A stretch of DNA of 64,000 bases from assembly GCF_000429185.2 (NCBI RefSeq), contig NZ_AUBJ02000001.1:4712001-4776000 (forward strand). The letters are read 5' to 3'. The DNA is from Actinoalloteichus caeruleus DSM 43889. Its GTDB lineage: Bacteria > Actinomycetota > Actinomycetes > Mycobacteriales > Pseudonocardiaceae. Under the pieces are notes generated by a model. It searched no databases. It saw nothing but the letters and a program-made list of their open reading frames with translations, and had not been told where the DNA came from. Shown one piece after another: positions 36,789 to 44,262 of this stretch. Made by a program: the position numbers and the translations under genes. Positions within the stretch are counted from its first letter, which is position 1. Every line of letters starts with the position of its first letter.

Positions 36789-37394
36789 TCAGCTGAACCG
36801 GACGTCCGAGCAGGCGTAGAAGGCGTTCCCGGTGTCAGCGATGTCCCACACCGCCAGGATGACGTGGTGACCGCTCTTGTTCGGCAGGGTTCCGCTGTGC
36901 GCGAAGACCGACGGCGGCCGCTGGCCGCCGTAGTCGAGGCTGAGGAACGGCGCCGGCTCCAGCTGGGCCCGGCTCAGCGGCTGGTTCGGGTTCCAGCCGT
37001 CGCGCGTCACGAAGTACCGCCACGAGCTGGTGGCGTGCGAGACGCTGATCTGCCACCGGAACTCGTGGTTCGCTCCGCTGGTGAGCGGGGTCGTCGGCCA
37101 CCCCGCCCCTCGTGGGTCGTCGAGCTGGGAGAACCGGCCGTTGCCGCCGGCGCAGATGGTGCCGTCCGCCGGGCCCGAGGCGGGGAACCCCTTCGGACCC
37201 TCAACGCTTTGGGGCTCCCACTGGATCTCGCCGCAGCCGGTGACGGCGCCGGACGCGCAGTGGTCCTGGCGGCTGGCGGGGTTCTGGGTCCAGCCGTGGC
37301 CCTGCGCGGTTCCGGCGAACGCGGTGACGCCGAGGAGGGGGAGAAGACCAAGCAGTGCCGCTCCGGCCGCACGCCGGATTCGTTGAGTGAACAT
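36789..37394 (-). CDS. AA10 lytic polysaccharide monooxygenase (chitin-binding)
   Basis: A 201-residue secreted copper enzyme that cleaves chitin or cellulose oxidatively. The signal peptide ends TAQG, leaving the mature N-terminal His33 (HGWTQNPASRQ). His110 in GANHEF completes the His brace. Conserved SSWRYFVTRDGWNPNQPL and the C-terminal FYACSDVRF fit AA10. Four Cys pairs are available for disulfides. There is no cellulose- or chitin-binding module. ATG 37394 follows GGGAGTGC. It indicates a saprophytic life style. Confidence 0.94.
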   Translation of the reverse strand: MFTQRIRRAAGAALLGLLPLLGVTAFAGTAQGHGWTQNPASRQDHCASGAVTGCGEIQWEPQSVEGPKGFPASGPADGTICAGGNGRFSQLDDPRGAGWPTTPLTSGANHEFRWQISVSHATSSWRYFVTRDGWNPNQPLSRAQLEPAPFLSLDYGGQRPPSVFAHSGTLPNKSGHHVILAVWDIADTGNAFYACSDVRFS

Positions 37395-37663
37395 GTGGTG
37401 AGCACTCCCTTCGACAGGTGCTGGCATTCCGCACGCTACGGAGGAAAATTCCCCACCAACAGATCCGATCCGAGGAAAGATTGCGCTGTTCGGGTGGTCG
37501 TCGCTGGTGTCTCCCCGTATTGGGAAAAAGGGTGGCGGAACACTTCCGGTCGCGCTCGGCCGGTTGTTCGTCGCGGCCTCAAACGAAGGGTTCGTCGAAC
37601 GGATCGACGAACTGGTGGGACGGAAATGTGCCCGCCACCAGCACCGATGGTCGAGCGGTGCCG

Positions 37664-38470
37664 CTAGCGGTTCAGGATCCCCAACTCGGCGAGCCATGGG
37701 GCCGCCCCCGTTCGGTAGAGGACGATGGCCGAGAGAATGGTCGCGGCGACCGTGAGCAGTGGCAGTACGACGACCATTTCCACCTTGCTCCCGGTGCTCA
37801 TTCGGAAGGCCTTGGGTAACCGGACCGGATACCAGGTCTTCCATTTGATGGGCACCGGCCAGAACATCGAACAGCCCTGCTGGGTGATCGCGTCCCCCAG
37901 GTAGTGCGCCGTGCAGCCCAGGATCACCGCGACGCCGAACACCGCCGGGTTGTGCGGTTCGGTGCCGGCCCAGGCCCAGCAGAGCACGGTCAGCACCAAC
38001 GAGGCCACCGTGATCAGGGTGGCGTCCCGGCGGGGGCACCACTGGTGCATGATCCCCCGGATCGCCAGCCCGGCGAAGACGAACATCAGGACGGCGAGGG
38101 CCCCGCCGTCGCTGGCCTGGACGACGGCCGTCGTCACGACCCCCATCAGCAGGGCGAACACGAGGGTGTGGGTCAGCCCCCGGTGGCCGCCGTCCCGGTT
38201 GGAGTCCTTCTTCGTCTTGGTGACCTTGTAGACCCAGCCGCTGATGGTGTTCACGGCGGCCGAGACGCCCCTGCTGGCCGAGCCGAAGGTGCGGGCCACC
38301 GTCGAGTTGGGGTGGTCGATGTCGGGGAGGAGCGCGGCTCCCGAGGCCAGGGTGGCCCCGACCACCCAGGTCTTCGGGGACAGCTGGCCTATGCTGTGCG
38401 TGTTGGCCAGGGCCGTCACCGCTGCCCAGGTGGCCAGCCCGCTGATGGCGTGTGTCGGCCCCGTCGCCAT
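37664..38470 (-). CDS. YdjM-like membrane-bound metal-dependent hydrolase (DUF457)
   Basis: A 268-residue membrane protein with several TM helices and the motif set of this family: THAISG near the N-terminus, [19 protein letters not shown] and [11 protein letters not shown]. These His/Asp clusters resemble a phospholipase C-like metal site. The Escherichia coli relative is LexA-regulated, but no SOS box is present here. ATG 38470 has the strong GGGAGGG site, which lies in one arm of a stable hairpin. Confidence 0.87.
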   Translation of the reverse strand: MATGPTHAISGLATWAAVTALANTHSIGQLSPKTWVVGATLASGAALLPDIDHPNSTVARTFGSASRGVSAAVNTISGWVYKVTKTKKDSNRDGGHRGLTHTLVFALLMGVVTTAVVQASDGGALAVLMFVFAGLAIRGIMHQWCPRRDATLITVASLVLTVLCWAWAGTEPHNPAVFGVAVILGCTAHYLGDAITQQGCSMFWPVPIKWKTWYPVRLPKAFRMSTGSKVEMVVVLPLLTVAATILSAIVLYRTGAAPWLAELGILNR

Positions 38471-38475
38471 GTGCC

Positions 38476-38502
38476 CTCCCGAAGATCACCCGATCTTGGG
38501 AG
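38476..38502 (-). promoter_or_regulatory. Hairpin that hides the Shine-Dalgarno of the YdjM-like gene
   Basis: On the mRNA, CTCCC-AAGATC pairs with GATCTT-GGGAG (bases 38491-38502 with 38476-38487, one bulged base, 4-base loop). The 3' arm is part of the GGGAGGG ribosome site 4 to 10 bases before ATG 38470. The site would be closed until the hairpin is melted or bound. Confidence 0.55.
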
Positions 38503-38642
38503 GTTAGAGGGTCCGCGAGACACGCCCGGCACGGGTCGTCGGCACCGGGTGTCGTCGACGTGGAGCGGGCGGCGAGCCGTCAGACCGAACCGTGATTCGT
38601 GGACGACGCCCTGTCCAGCACCGCACGTATACCAGTACGCTT

Positions 38643-38660
38643 GTACCGCTTGGACGGTAC
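38643..38660 (+). promoter_or_regulatory. Inverted repeat in icd leader
   Basis: GTACCG-N6-CGGTAC (38643-38648 with 38655-38660) lies 33 bases before the icd ATG and before its GGGAGAGGAG site, with a further CAGTACGC just upstream. It could be an operator or a small RNA stem. No regulator is known from the sequence. Confidence 0.45.
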
Positions 38661-38692
38661 GCGGTGACACGGGAGAGGAGCGCTCCGGCGCC

Positions 38693-39916
38693 ATGAGCAG
38701 CAAGATCAAGGTAGAGGGCAAGGTCGTCGAGCTCGACGGCGACGAGATGACCAGGATCATCTGGCAGTTCATCAAGGACAAGCTCGTCCACCCCTACCTG
38801 GACGTCGACCTTGAGTACTACGACCTGGGCATCGAGAGCCGGGACGCCACCGACGACCAGATCACGGTCGACGCGGCCAACGCGATCAACAAGCACGGGG
38901 TGGGCGTCAAGTGCGCCACCATCACGCCGGACGAGGCGCGGGTCGAGGAGTTCGGCCTGAAGAAGATGTGGCGGAGCCCGAACGGCACCATCCGCAACAT
39001 CCTCGGTGGCGTCGTCTTCCGCGAGCCGATCATCATCTCGAACATCCCCCGGCTGGTGCCGGGCTGGACGCAGCCGATCATCATCGGCCGGCACGCCCAC
39101 GGCGACCAGTACAAGGCCAGTGACTTCAAGGTCCCCGGCCCGGGCACCGTCACCATCACCTACACCCCGGAGGGTGAGGGCGAGCCGATCGAGCTGGAGG
39201 TCGCGAACTTCCCGGAGGGCGGCGGCGTCGCCCTCGGCATGTACAACTACCGGAAGTCGATCGAGGACTTCGCCCGCGCGTCCTTCTCCTACGGCCTGCA
39301 GCGCGGCTACCCGGTCTACATGTCGACCAAGAACACCATCCTCAAGGCCTACGACGGCATGTTCAAGGACGTGTTCGCCGAGATCTTCGAGAAGGAGTTC
39401 AAGGCCGAGTTCGACGCCAAGGGCCTCACCTACGAGCACCGCCTCATCGACGACATGGTGGCCGCCGCCATGAAGTGGGAGGGCGGCTACGTGTGGGCCT
39501 GCAAGAACTACGACGGTGACGTGCAGTCCGACACGGTGGCGCAGGGCTTCGGCTCCCTCGGTCTGATGACCTCCGTGCTGATGAGCCCCGACGGGCGCAC
39601 CGTCGAGGCCGAGGCCGCCCACGGCACGGTGACCCGGCACTACCGGCAGCACCAGCAGGGCAAGCCCACCTCGACGAACCCGATCGCCTCGATCTTCGCC
39701 TGGACCCGGGGCCTGGCCCACCGGGGCAAGCTGGACAACACCCCCGAGGTCGTCGGCTTCGCGCAGACGCTGGAGAAGGTCGTCATCGAGACCGTCGAGA
39801 GCGGCAAGATGACCAAGGACCTCGCCCTCCTGGTCGGCGGCGACACGCCGTTCCAGACCACCGAGGAGTTCCTGGCGACCCTGGACGAGAACCTGGCCAG
39901 GAAGGTCGCCGCCTGA
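38693..39916 (+). CDS. icd: NADP-dependent isocitrate dehydrogenase (homodimeric, eukaryote-like)
   Basis: A 407-residue TCA enzyme converting isocitrate to 2-oxoglutarate with NADPH formation. The start [19 protein letters not shown], the substrate loop [13 protein letters not shown] and [11 protein letters not shown] are those of the IDH1/2-like homodimeric group rather than the monomeric actinobacterial IDH. ATG 38693 has GGGAGAGGAG upstream. It is followed by a very strong terminator hairpin and is thus monocistronic. The gene is intact. Confidence 0.97.
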   Translation: MSSKIKVEGKVVELDGDEMTRIIWQFIKDKLVHPYLDVDLEYYDLGIESRDATDDQITVDAANAINKHGVGVKCATITPDEARVEEFGLKKMWRSPNGTIRNILGGVVFREPIIISNIPRLVPGWTQPIIIGRHAHGDQYKASDFKVPGPGTVTITYTPEGEGEPIELEVANFPEGGGVALGMYNYRKSIEDFARASFSYGLQRGYPVYMSTKNTILKAYDGMFKDVFAEIFEKEFKAEFDAKGLTYEHRLIDDMVAAAMKWEGGYVWACKNYDGDVQSDTVAQGFGSLGLMTSVLMSPDGRTVEAEAAHGTVTRHYRQHQQGKPTSTNPIASIFAWTRGLAHRGKLDNTPEVVGFAQTLEKVVIETVESGKMTKDLALLVGGDTPFQTTEEFLATLDENLARKVAA

Positions 39917-39952
39917 CCGAGGGCACGACGCCCCCTCCGGCACGGCACCCGA

Positions 39953-39988
39953 GTCGGCCCCCGAACCCCCACGGGTTCGGGGGCCGAC
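39953..39988 (+). terminator. Terminator of icd
   Basis: A perfect 16-bp stem GTCGGCCCCCGAACCC/GGGTTCGGGGGCCGAC (39953-39968 with 39973-39988) around CCAC, 37 bases after the icd stop. No T-tract. Confidence 0.82.
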
Positions 39989-40169
39989 GGCGTTCCCGCT
40001 CCTCCAGGACGGCCACGCACGCCACGCCCGCCCCCGCGCACCCGCCCGGCGTCCGAGCCGTGGACCACCCCCGAACGAGTGGATTCGGCGGGAGTGGGTC
40101 GGTAGTGGCCGCCGAGGTGACCCAACCTGGAACCGCGGTTCTCTGACGGGCGACCTGGTGGATCGGGGG

Positions 40170-40505
40170 ATGGTCGAGGTGGCGTCGAAGCGGGTGTGGG
40201 CTCTGGTGGGAGCGACGGTCCTCGGGGTCGGTGTCATCGTCATGGACCAGAGCGGGGACGGGGCGGCCCACCAGGAACGCCGGCTGCGGCCCCTGTTCGG
40301 CAGCCCCTGCGAGTACGAGGTGGTGGCCGGTCACTCCCCGGTCCGAGCGGGGCCGGCGCACGACGAGCCCACCATCGGTGGCCTCGACCGGGGAGTGGTG
40401 ACCGGCACCCAGGAGAGGGTGGAGAACGGCTTCCGCAAGCTGGGCAACGGCCGGTGGATCGACGACGGAGACCTGCGGCACGTCTCCGGGGAGCTGTGCC
40501 GCTGA
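40170..40505 (+). CDS. Small secreted SH3-like protein
   Basis: About 111 residues with an N-terminal signal or anchor (VWALVGATVLGVGVIVMDQ) and a short exported domain of SH3-like character (SPVRAGPAHDEPTIGGLDRG ... NGFRKLGNGRWI) with Cys in SPCEY and GELC. Starts at GTG 40158, ATG 40170 or GTG 40182 are all possible; ATG 40170 follows GGATCGGGGG. The last 14 codons and the flank up to 40583 are repeated almost perfectly at 42362-42482. Confidence 0.68.
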   Translation: MVEVASKRVWALVGATVLGVGVIVMDQSGDGAAHQERRLRPLFGSPCEYEVVAGHSPVRAGPAHDEPTIGGLDRGVVTGTQERVENGFRKLGNGRWIDDGDLRHVSGELCR

Positions 40506-40583
40506 CCCCCGCGCCGGTCACCCCACTGGTGCCGGCCGCGCGCCCGGGTGTGACATACCCCCTGGTCGGGGGCCCTCCGCCCG
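40463..40583 (+). repeat. 121-bp direct repeat, left copy
   Basis: It is identical to 42362-42482 except at one base (C at 40567, T at 42466), a constant offset of 1899 bases. This copy covers the end of the SH3-like gene and its downstream flank, so it is probably the parental sequence. The two copies bracket a cassette with a charged small gene and a PIMT-like methyltransferase. Confidence 0.97.
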
Positions 40584-40929
40584 GCGACCTACCGTGGCGT
40601 CCGATCGGTGTTCAGCGACGTCCTCGACTCGCGACCGGACGCGCGCACAGCGCTACGGCACGGCCCGGCCGCCGAACCGCACGGACGAGCGCCACCAGTT
40701 CGCGGCCGCGCCGCGTGCGCCGCCGGTCCCCGCTCGACGACGGCAGCCGCGGGTGACGGTCACGGGTTGACGCGCTGGTTCGGCTCGACGCACGGTCGAG
40801 GCGGATGCTGGCCGGTGAGCGAGCGGATCGCTCGGGCCCAGCACGCGGACAGAGGGCCGGGCGCACCGGCGGGCGACGGAGCCGCCTCCGCGTCCTGGAG
40901 GGTTCGTCGCGACCTCGGGCTCCGGCCGA
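40584..40929. other. Non-coding or degenerate left part of cassette
   Basis: About 345 bases between the left repeat and the methyltransferase stop. Open frames exist on both strands but are Arg/Ala/Pro-rich without family signal. It may be remnant DNA from the acquisition event. Confidence 0.4.
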
Positions 40930-42042
40930 TCAGAGGCCGAGTGACCACCGGAGCTGGCTGTCCGGCGCGTCGAGCCACACGTCGTGCGTGCCATCCTGTT
41001 GAACCGTGAGCCCGTACCGGTCCGAGGTCGGCTTGCCAGCGTCGAGCCACCAGGAGTACGCCGCGTCCACTTCGTCCCACAGTCGGCGGGGGCCACGCTG
41101 CCGGACCTCGAACGCGTCGGCACCACGCACCATCGCTACCCGTGCCCATGACCGAGAACCCGCGTCGTGGAACTCGATCATCCGGTGGTCGTCGTCCAGG
41201 TCTTCCACGGTGAGATAGCAACTCGGCACCCGGAGCCCGATCGTGAGGGCCGCACGAGGGAACGCGGTCACCTCGAACAGTTCACGTCCGCCGAGTGTGG
41301 TCACGCTCCTGTCCGCCTCGCGTGCCTCGTCATCGGTGGGGTCGAGGTAGACCCGTCGCTGGTGGCGAACACGCATGAACGCCAGGCTCACACCCAACCG
41401 GCCGGCCGCCGAGCCGTCCTCGTGGACTTCCAGCCGGGTCAGCGCGTCATCCCCGTAGTCGGTACCCCACGGGCTCACGATCACGCCGCCTGGCCGTGTC
41501 TGGTCGATCCACGATCGAGGGACCCTCCGGACCGAAGCCGTGCAGATCACGCGGTCGTACGGGGCACCGGGTGGGTACCCCTCGGTGCCGTCCGCCGTCG
41601 CCACGACGGGGCGATGGCCAGCACGAGTCAGCGCACGGCGTGCGGTGTCGGCGAGGACAGGGTCCACCTCGACCGACACCACGTGCCCGCCCTTCCCGAC
41701 GCGCTCGGACAGCAGAGCGGCGTTCCAGCCGGTACCGGTCCCGATCTCCAGGACCCGGTGACCCTCGCGCACGTCGAGATGGTCGAGCATGGCGGCGACC
41801 AGCGACGGTTGACTACACGAGCTGGACGGCTGGAGACCGACCTCGCCGGGCCGCGTCTGACCGTCATCTACCTGAGTGACAACCGGTTCGTCCTGCTCGA
41901 CCAGAGCACGCCAGCGGGTTTCGTCGTCCTCGCGGGTCACCGAGGTGAAGCCGTCCGAGGTGGGGTCCTCGACCCACACCACGGCCGGGATGAACCGCTC
42001 ACGCGGCACGGGCAACCGTTCGCGCCATTCGGTCACGGTCAC
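40930..42042 (-). CDS. PIMT-like O-methyltransferase, RiPP (imiditide)-type
   Basis: A 370-residue SAM-dependent methyltransferase related to protein L-isoaspartyl methyltransferase. SCSQPSLVAAML (about residues 75-86) aligns with the PIMT substrate loop, and VLEIGTGTGWNAALL (97-111) is SAM motif I. About 150 residues follow the catalytic core and end in RYGLTVQQDGTHDVWLD (342-358), a C-terminal motif of RiPP-associated PIMT homologues that methylate Asp and yield aspartimide. The GTG at 42042 touches the TAG of a 37-codon gene, so the two are translationally coupled; GTG 42036 is also possible. Base composition is less GC-rich than neighbours, suggesting transfer. Confidence 0.83.
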   Translation of the reverse strand: MTVTEWRERLPVPRERFIPAVVWVEDPTSDGFTSVTREDDETRWRALVEQDEPVVTQVDDGQTRPGEVGLQPSSSCSQPSLVAAMLDHLDVREGHRVLEIGTGTGWNAALLSERVGKGGHVVSVEVDPVLADTARRALTRAGHRPVVATADGTEGYPPGAPYDRVICTASVRRVPRSWIDQTRPGGVIVSPWGTDYGDDALTRLEVHEDGSAAGRLGVSLAFMRVRHQRRVYLDPTDDEAREADRSVTTLGGRELFEVTAFPRAALTIGLRVPSCYLTVEDLDDDHRMIEFHDAGSRSWARVAMVRGADAFEVRQRGPRRLWDEVDAAYSWWLDAGKPTSDRYGLTVQQDGTHDVWLDAPDSQLRWSLGL

Positions 42043-42156
42043 CTACTCCTTGTCGTCGCCGTCGTGCTTGTTGCCGTCATCCTTCTCCCCCCAGTTCTCC
42101 CACTTGTCCGGCTGCGGTTCGCCCTGTCCATCTCGGTCCGCGTCGCGTTTGCCCAT
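42043..42156 (-). CDS. Candidate RiPP precursor peptide (37 residues)
   Basis: A small gene, ATG 42156 to TAG 42043-42045, with an excellent ribosome site (CAGGAGGAGCC, about 6 bases before ATG). The peptide starts MGKRDADRDGQGEPQP, continues DKWENWGEKDDG and ends NKHDGDDKE. It is extremely charged (10 Asp, 5 Glu, 5 Lys, 2 Arg), has two Trp, no Cys and three Asp-Gly pairs (9-10, 27-28, 32-33), which are chemically prone to succinimide formation. It ends directly at the GTG of the PIMT-like methyltransferase. I infer that it is the substrate of that enzyme. Confidence 0.72.
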   Translation of the reverse strand: MGKRDADRDGQGEPQPDKWENWGEKDDGNKHDGDDKE

Positions 42157-42241
42157 CTCGGCTCCTCCTGTCGCTGAATGATCGCCGCTTCAGACTGCCG
42201 GAACGCGGTATCGCCGTGGAAGACATCAGGCCGGAGCGAGT

Positions 42242-42289
42242 TATGCGACAACGCGACTACGCGAGAACGCGACTATGCGAGAACACGAC
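42242..42289 (+). repeat. Three tandem 16-bp units
   Basis: TATGCGACAACGCGAC, TACGCGAGAACGCGAC and TATGCGAGAACACGAC follow one another without gaps (42242-42257, 42258-42273, 42274-42289). They sit just before and at the start of the truncated HTH gene, upstream of the small charged gene on the other strand. They may be regulator-binding iterons or slippage products. Confidence 0.8.
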
Positions 42290-42361
42290 TGGAACCTTGC
42301 CCAGATCGACGCCGTGAGCGGCCTCGACGCGCCGAACACCAGCCGGCTGGAGGCAGGGCAC
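42275..42361 (+). pseudogene. Truncated XRE-type HTH regulator
   Basis: The frame from ATG 42275 reads REHDWNLAQIDAVSGLDAPN followed by TSRLEAGH, the helix-turn-helix core of XRE regulators. It is cut at the first base of the right-hand 121-bp repeat, after which the frame is out of context. This is a 29-codon remnant of a regulator divergent from the small gene and methyltransferase. It indicates that the original cassette was longer on this side. Confidence 0.62.
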
Positions 42362-42482
42362 CGACGGAGACCTGCGGCACGTCTCCGGGGAGCTGTGCCG
42401 CTGACCCCCGCGCCGGTCACCCCACTGGTGCCGGCCGCGCGCCCGGGTGTGACATACCCCCTGGTTGGGGGCCCTCCGCCCG
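42362..42482 (+). repeat. 121-bp direct repeat, right copy
   Basis: This copy matches 40463-40583 at 120 of 121 positions. It contains the last codons of the SH3-like gene without the rest of that gene, so it is the duplicated copy or the product of a recombination. It ends 26 bases before the xth start. Confidence 0.97.
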
Positions 42483-42496
42483 CCTCGGGTGGCTTG

Positions 42497-42502
42497 TAGT
42501 CT
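42497..42502 (+). promoter_or_regulatory. -10 box of xth (leaderless)
   Basis: TAGTCT ends 7 bases before GTG 42509, and there is no Shine-Dalgarno, so xth is probably transcribed from its own start codon. The promoter lies just outside the 121-bp repeat, with any -35 element inside or next to it. Confidence 0.55.
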
Positions 42503-42508
42503 CGCGGA

Positions 42509-43315
42509 GTGCTGACGGTATCCACGGTCAACGTCAACGGTCTCCGCGCCGCCGCCAAGAAGGGCTACCAGGAGTGGCTGGCCACGACCTCGGCGGACGT
42601 GATCTGCCTCCAGGAGGTGCGGGCGAACCCGGAGGACCTGCCGGCGGCGATCCGCACACCCGAGGGCTGGCACACCGTGCACGCCGAGTCCGACCAGAAG
42701 GGGCGGGCCGGTGTGTCACTGCTCAGCCGCCAGGCACCGGAGGCGGTGCGCGTCGGCTTCGGTGACAGCGAGTTCGACCGGTCCGGCCGTTACGTGGAGA
42801 TCGAGTTCCCCGGTCTCGTCGTCGCCAGTCTCTACCTGCCCAGCGGTGAGGTGGGCACCCCTCGGCAGGACGAGAAGGAACGGTTCATGGAGTCCTTCTA
42901 CGCCTACCTGGTGGAGCGGCGGGAGAAGAGCGAGGCCAGTGGTCAGGAGGTGCTGGTGTGCGGTGACTGGAACATCGCGCACCAGGAGATCGACCTGAAG
43001 AACTGGAAGGCCAACCGGAAGGCGGCGGGGTTCCTCCCCGAGGAGCGGGCCTGGCTCGGCCGGGTGTTCGACGAGGCCGGGTACGTGGACGTCCACCGGC
43101 GGTCGCACCCGGAGGGGCCCGGCCCGTATACCTGGTGGTCCTACCGGGGGCGGGCCTTCGACAACGACTCCGGGTGGCGCATCGACTACCAGGTGGCCAC
43201 CCCGGGCCTCGCGGAGCGGGCCACCTCCGCCGTCGTGGAGCGGGCGGCCAGCCACGGCGAACGCTGGAGCGACCACGCCCCCGTCACCATCACCTACGAC
43301 TGGTCGGTCGACTGA
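42509..43315 (+). CDS. xth: Exodeoxyribonuclease III (AP endonuclease)
   Basis: A 268-residue EEP-fold nuclease of base-excision repair, cutting at abasic sites. Conserved pieces are STVNVNGLRAA, the metal Glu in CLQEVRA, GDWNIAHQEIDLKNWKAN, RIDYQV and the catalytic SDHAPV near the C-terminus. GTG 42509 follows a TAGTCT box by 6 bases and is likely leaderless. A strong hairpin follows the stop. Intact and typical. Confidence 0.95.
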   Translation: MLTVSTVNVNGLRAAAKKGYQEWLATTSADVICLQEVRANPEDLPAAIRTPEGWHTVHAESDQKGRAGVSLLSRQAPEAVRVGFGDSEFDRSGRYVEIEFPGLVVASLYLPSGEVGTPRQDEKERFMESFYAYLVERREKSEASGQEVLVCGDWNIAHQEIDLKNWKANRKAAGFLPEERAWLGRVFDEAGYVDVHRRSHPEGPGPYTWWSYRGRAFDNDSGWRIDYQVATPGLAERATSAVVERAASHGERWSDHAPVTITYDWSVD

Positions 43316-43327
43316 CGGGCATCCCGC

Positions 43328-43357
43328 GCGGGTACGGCCTGGCCTGGCCGTACCCGC
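43328..43357 (+). terminator. Terminator of xth
   Basis: A perfect 12-bp stem GCGGGTACGGCC/GGCCGTACCCGC (43328-43339 with 43346-43357) around a 6-base loop, 12 bases after the xth stop. Confidence 0.78.
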
Positions 43358-43423
43358 CGTTGGTCGGGACGGGCCGCCGTCGACCTCCCCCACACCGGTC
43401 CCGCCGGCTCGACGAGCCCTCGG

Positions 43424-43777
43424 TCACCGCAGGAGCAGGACCACGAGCGAGGCCACCGCGAAGCCGAGGAACAGGGCGGGGAAGGCGATGTTGTGGAGGA
43501 CACGGGCGCGGACGTGGGCCACGATCGCGCCCAGGTAGAACAGCACCAGCCCGGTGGCAGCCGCCACCCCGAGCCACCCCAGGCCGAGGAGGCCGAGGAC
43601 CAGGCCGAGCGCGCCGGCGGCCTTCAGGGTCGCCAGGGCCGGCAGCCACCGCTCCGGGACCCCGACCTCCGCCGAGTTCGCGAGGACGAACCGGGCACGA
43701 GCGAAGTCGGCGACGGCGATCCCCAGGTTGAGCGCGACCGTGATCGCGACGACCAGCACGCCCAGCGCCGCCGTCAC
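43424..43777 (-). CDS. DoxX-like membrane protein
   Basis: A 117-residue protein with four TM helices (VLVVAITVALNLGIAVADFA, LATLKAAGALGLVLGLLGLG, WLGVAAATGLVLFYLGAIVA and the C-terminal FPALFLGFAVASLVVLLL), the size and pattern of the DoxX-like family. GTG 43777 overlaps the stop of the upstream ABM gene (GTGA), so the pair forms an operon. The operon is divergent from an ECF41 sigma factor. DoxX proteins are often linked to redox stress; the role here is inferred only from context. Confidence 0.83.
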   Translation of the reverse strand: MTAALGVLVVAITVALNLGIAVADFARARFVLANSAEVGVPERWLPALATLKAAGALGLVLGLLGLGWLGVAAATGLVLFYLGAIVAHVRARVLHNIAFPALFLGFAVASLVVLLLR

Positions 43778-44085
43778 CTCCCCACCTCGGTCCGCCCCGC
43801 GACCCGGTAGAGGCCCGGCGTGGCGGTGGCGATCCTCGACACCTGACGCGCGTACGCGGCGGCGTCCGGGTCGTTCTGGGTCGCGGCGGCGTCCTCGGCG
43901 GCTCGCCAGCTCGTGTGGTTGATCACCCGTCGGCCGTCGACGCTGGCGTAGAGCACCGTCGAGAGGAACCCGGGACGATGCCGGATCACCTGCTCCACGG
44001 CCTCGGTGAGCAGCGCCACCAGTTCCTCCTGCCGCTCGGGTTCGACCTCCAGGACGTTGACGAACGTCACGGTGTCCTCGGACAT
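43774..44085 (-). CDS. ABM-domain (antibiotic biosynthesis monooxygenase-like) protein
   Basis: A 103-residue single-domain ferredoxin-like protein: VTFVNVLEVEPERQEELVAL, then VIRHRPGFLSTVLYASVDG and RVINHTSWRAAEDAA. The family includes cofactor-free monooxygenases and heme-degrading enzymes. ATG 44085 follows GGGAAGGGGCAGGGAC. It lies divergent to the ECF41 sigma gene and carries the same promoter motif, so it is probably the sigma factor's target, in the place where ECF41 loci usually encode a COE-type enzyme. Confidence 0.85.
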   Translation of the reverse strand: MSEDTVTFVNVLEVEPERQEELVALLTEAVEQVIRHRPGFLSTVLYASVDGRRVINHTSWRAAEDAAATQNDPDAAAYARQVSRIATATPGLYRVAGRTEVGR

Positions 44086-44137
44086 GTCCCTGCCCCTTCC
44101 CGGGTCCCGGCCGGTCCGGTACCCACCACCCCGGGAT

Positions 44138-44162
44138 GACGAGGCGGGGGCGCCGATCGTCA
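44138..44162 (-). promoter_or_regulatory. Putative ECF41 promoter of the ABM-DoxX operon
   Basis: On the minus strand TGAC (44162-44159) is followed after exactly 17 bases by CGTC (44141-44138), ending about 53 bases before the ABM start. The divergent sigma gene has the same TGAC-N17-CGTC arrangement. The known ECF41 promoter is of the type TGTCACA-N16-CGTC. Confidence 0.6.
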
Positions 44163-44190
44163 GGGCCGGGCACGGTTCGCCTGGAGGGCC

Positions 44191-44215
44191 TGACACTGGT
44201 GGCCCCCGTCTCGTC
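44191..44215 (+). promoter_or_regulatory. Putative autoregulated ECF41 promoter of the sigma gene
   Basis: TGACACT (44191-44197) and CGTC (44212-44215), again TGAC-N17-CGTC, end 47 bases before GTG 44263. The spacer shares a GCCCCCG core with the minus-strand promoter. The match between the two divergent promoters supports control by the same sigma factor. Confidence 0.62.
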
Positions 44216-44262
44216 AGGGGAGAGTGGGGAAGGCGCTGTGGCGGGAACGGGAGGTGAGCGGT

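Noticed and set aside
40608-41009. 134-codon plus-strand gene in the cassette
   Set aside because: It is low complexity, lacks a ribosome site and overlaps the end of the methyltransferase gene antisense.
42242-42289. CRISPR-like array
   Set aside because: The three 16-bp units are directly adjacent with no spacers and no cas genes are near.
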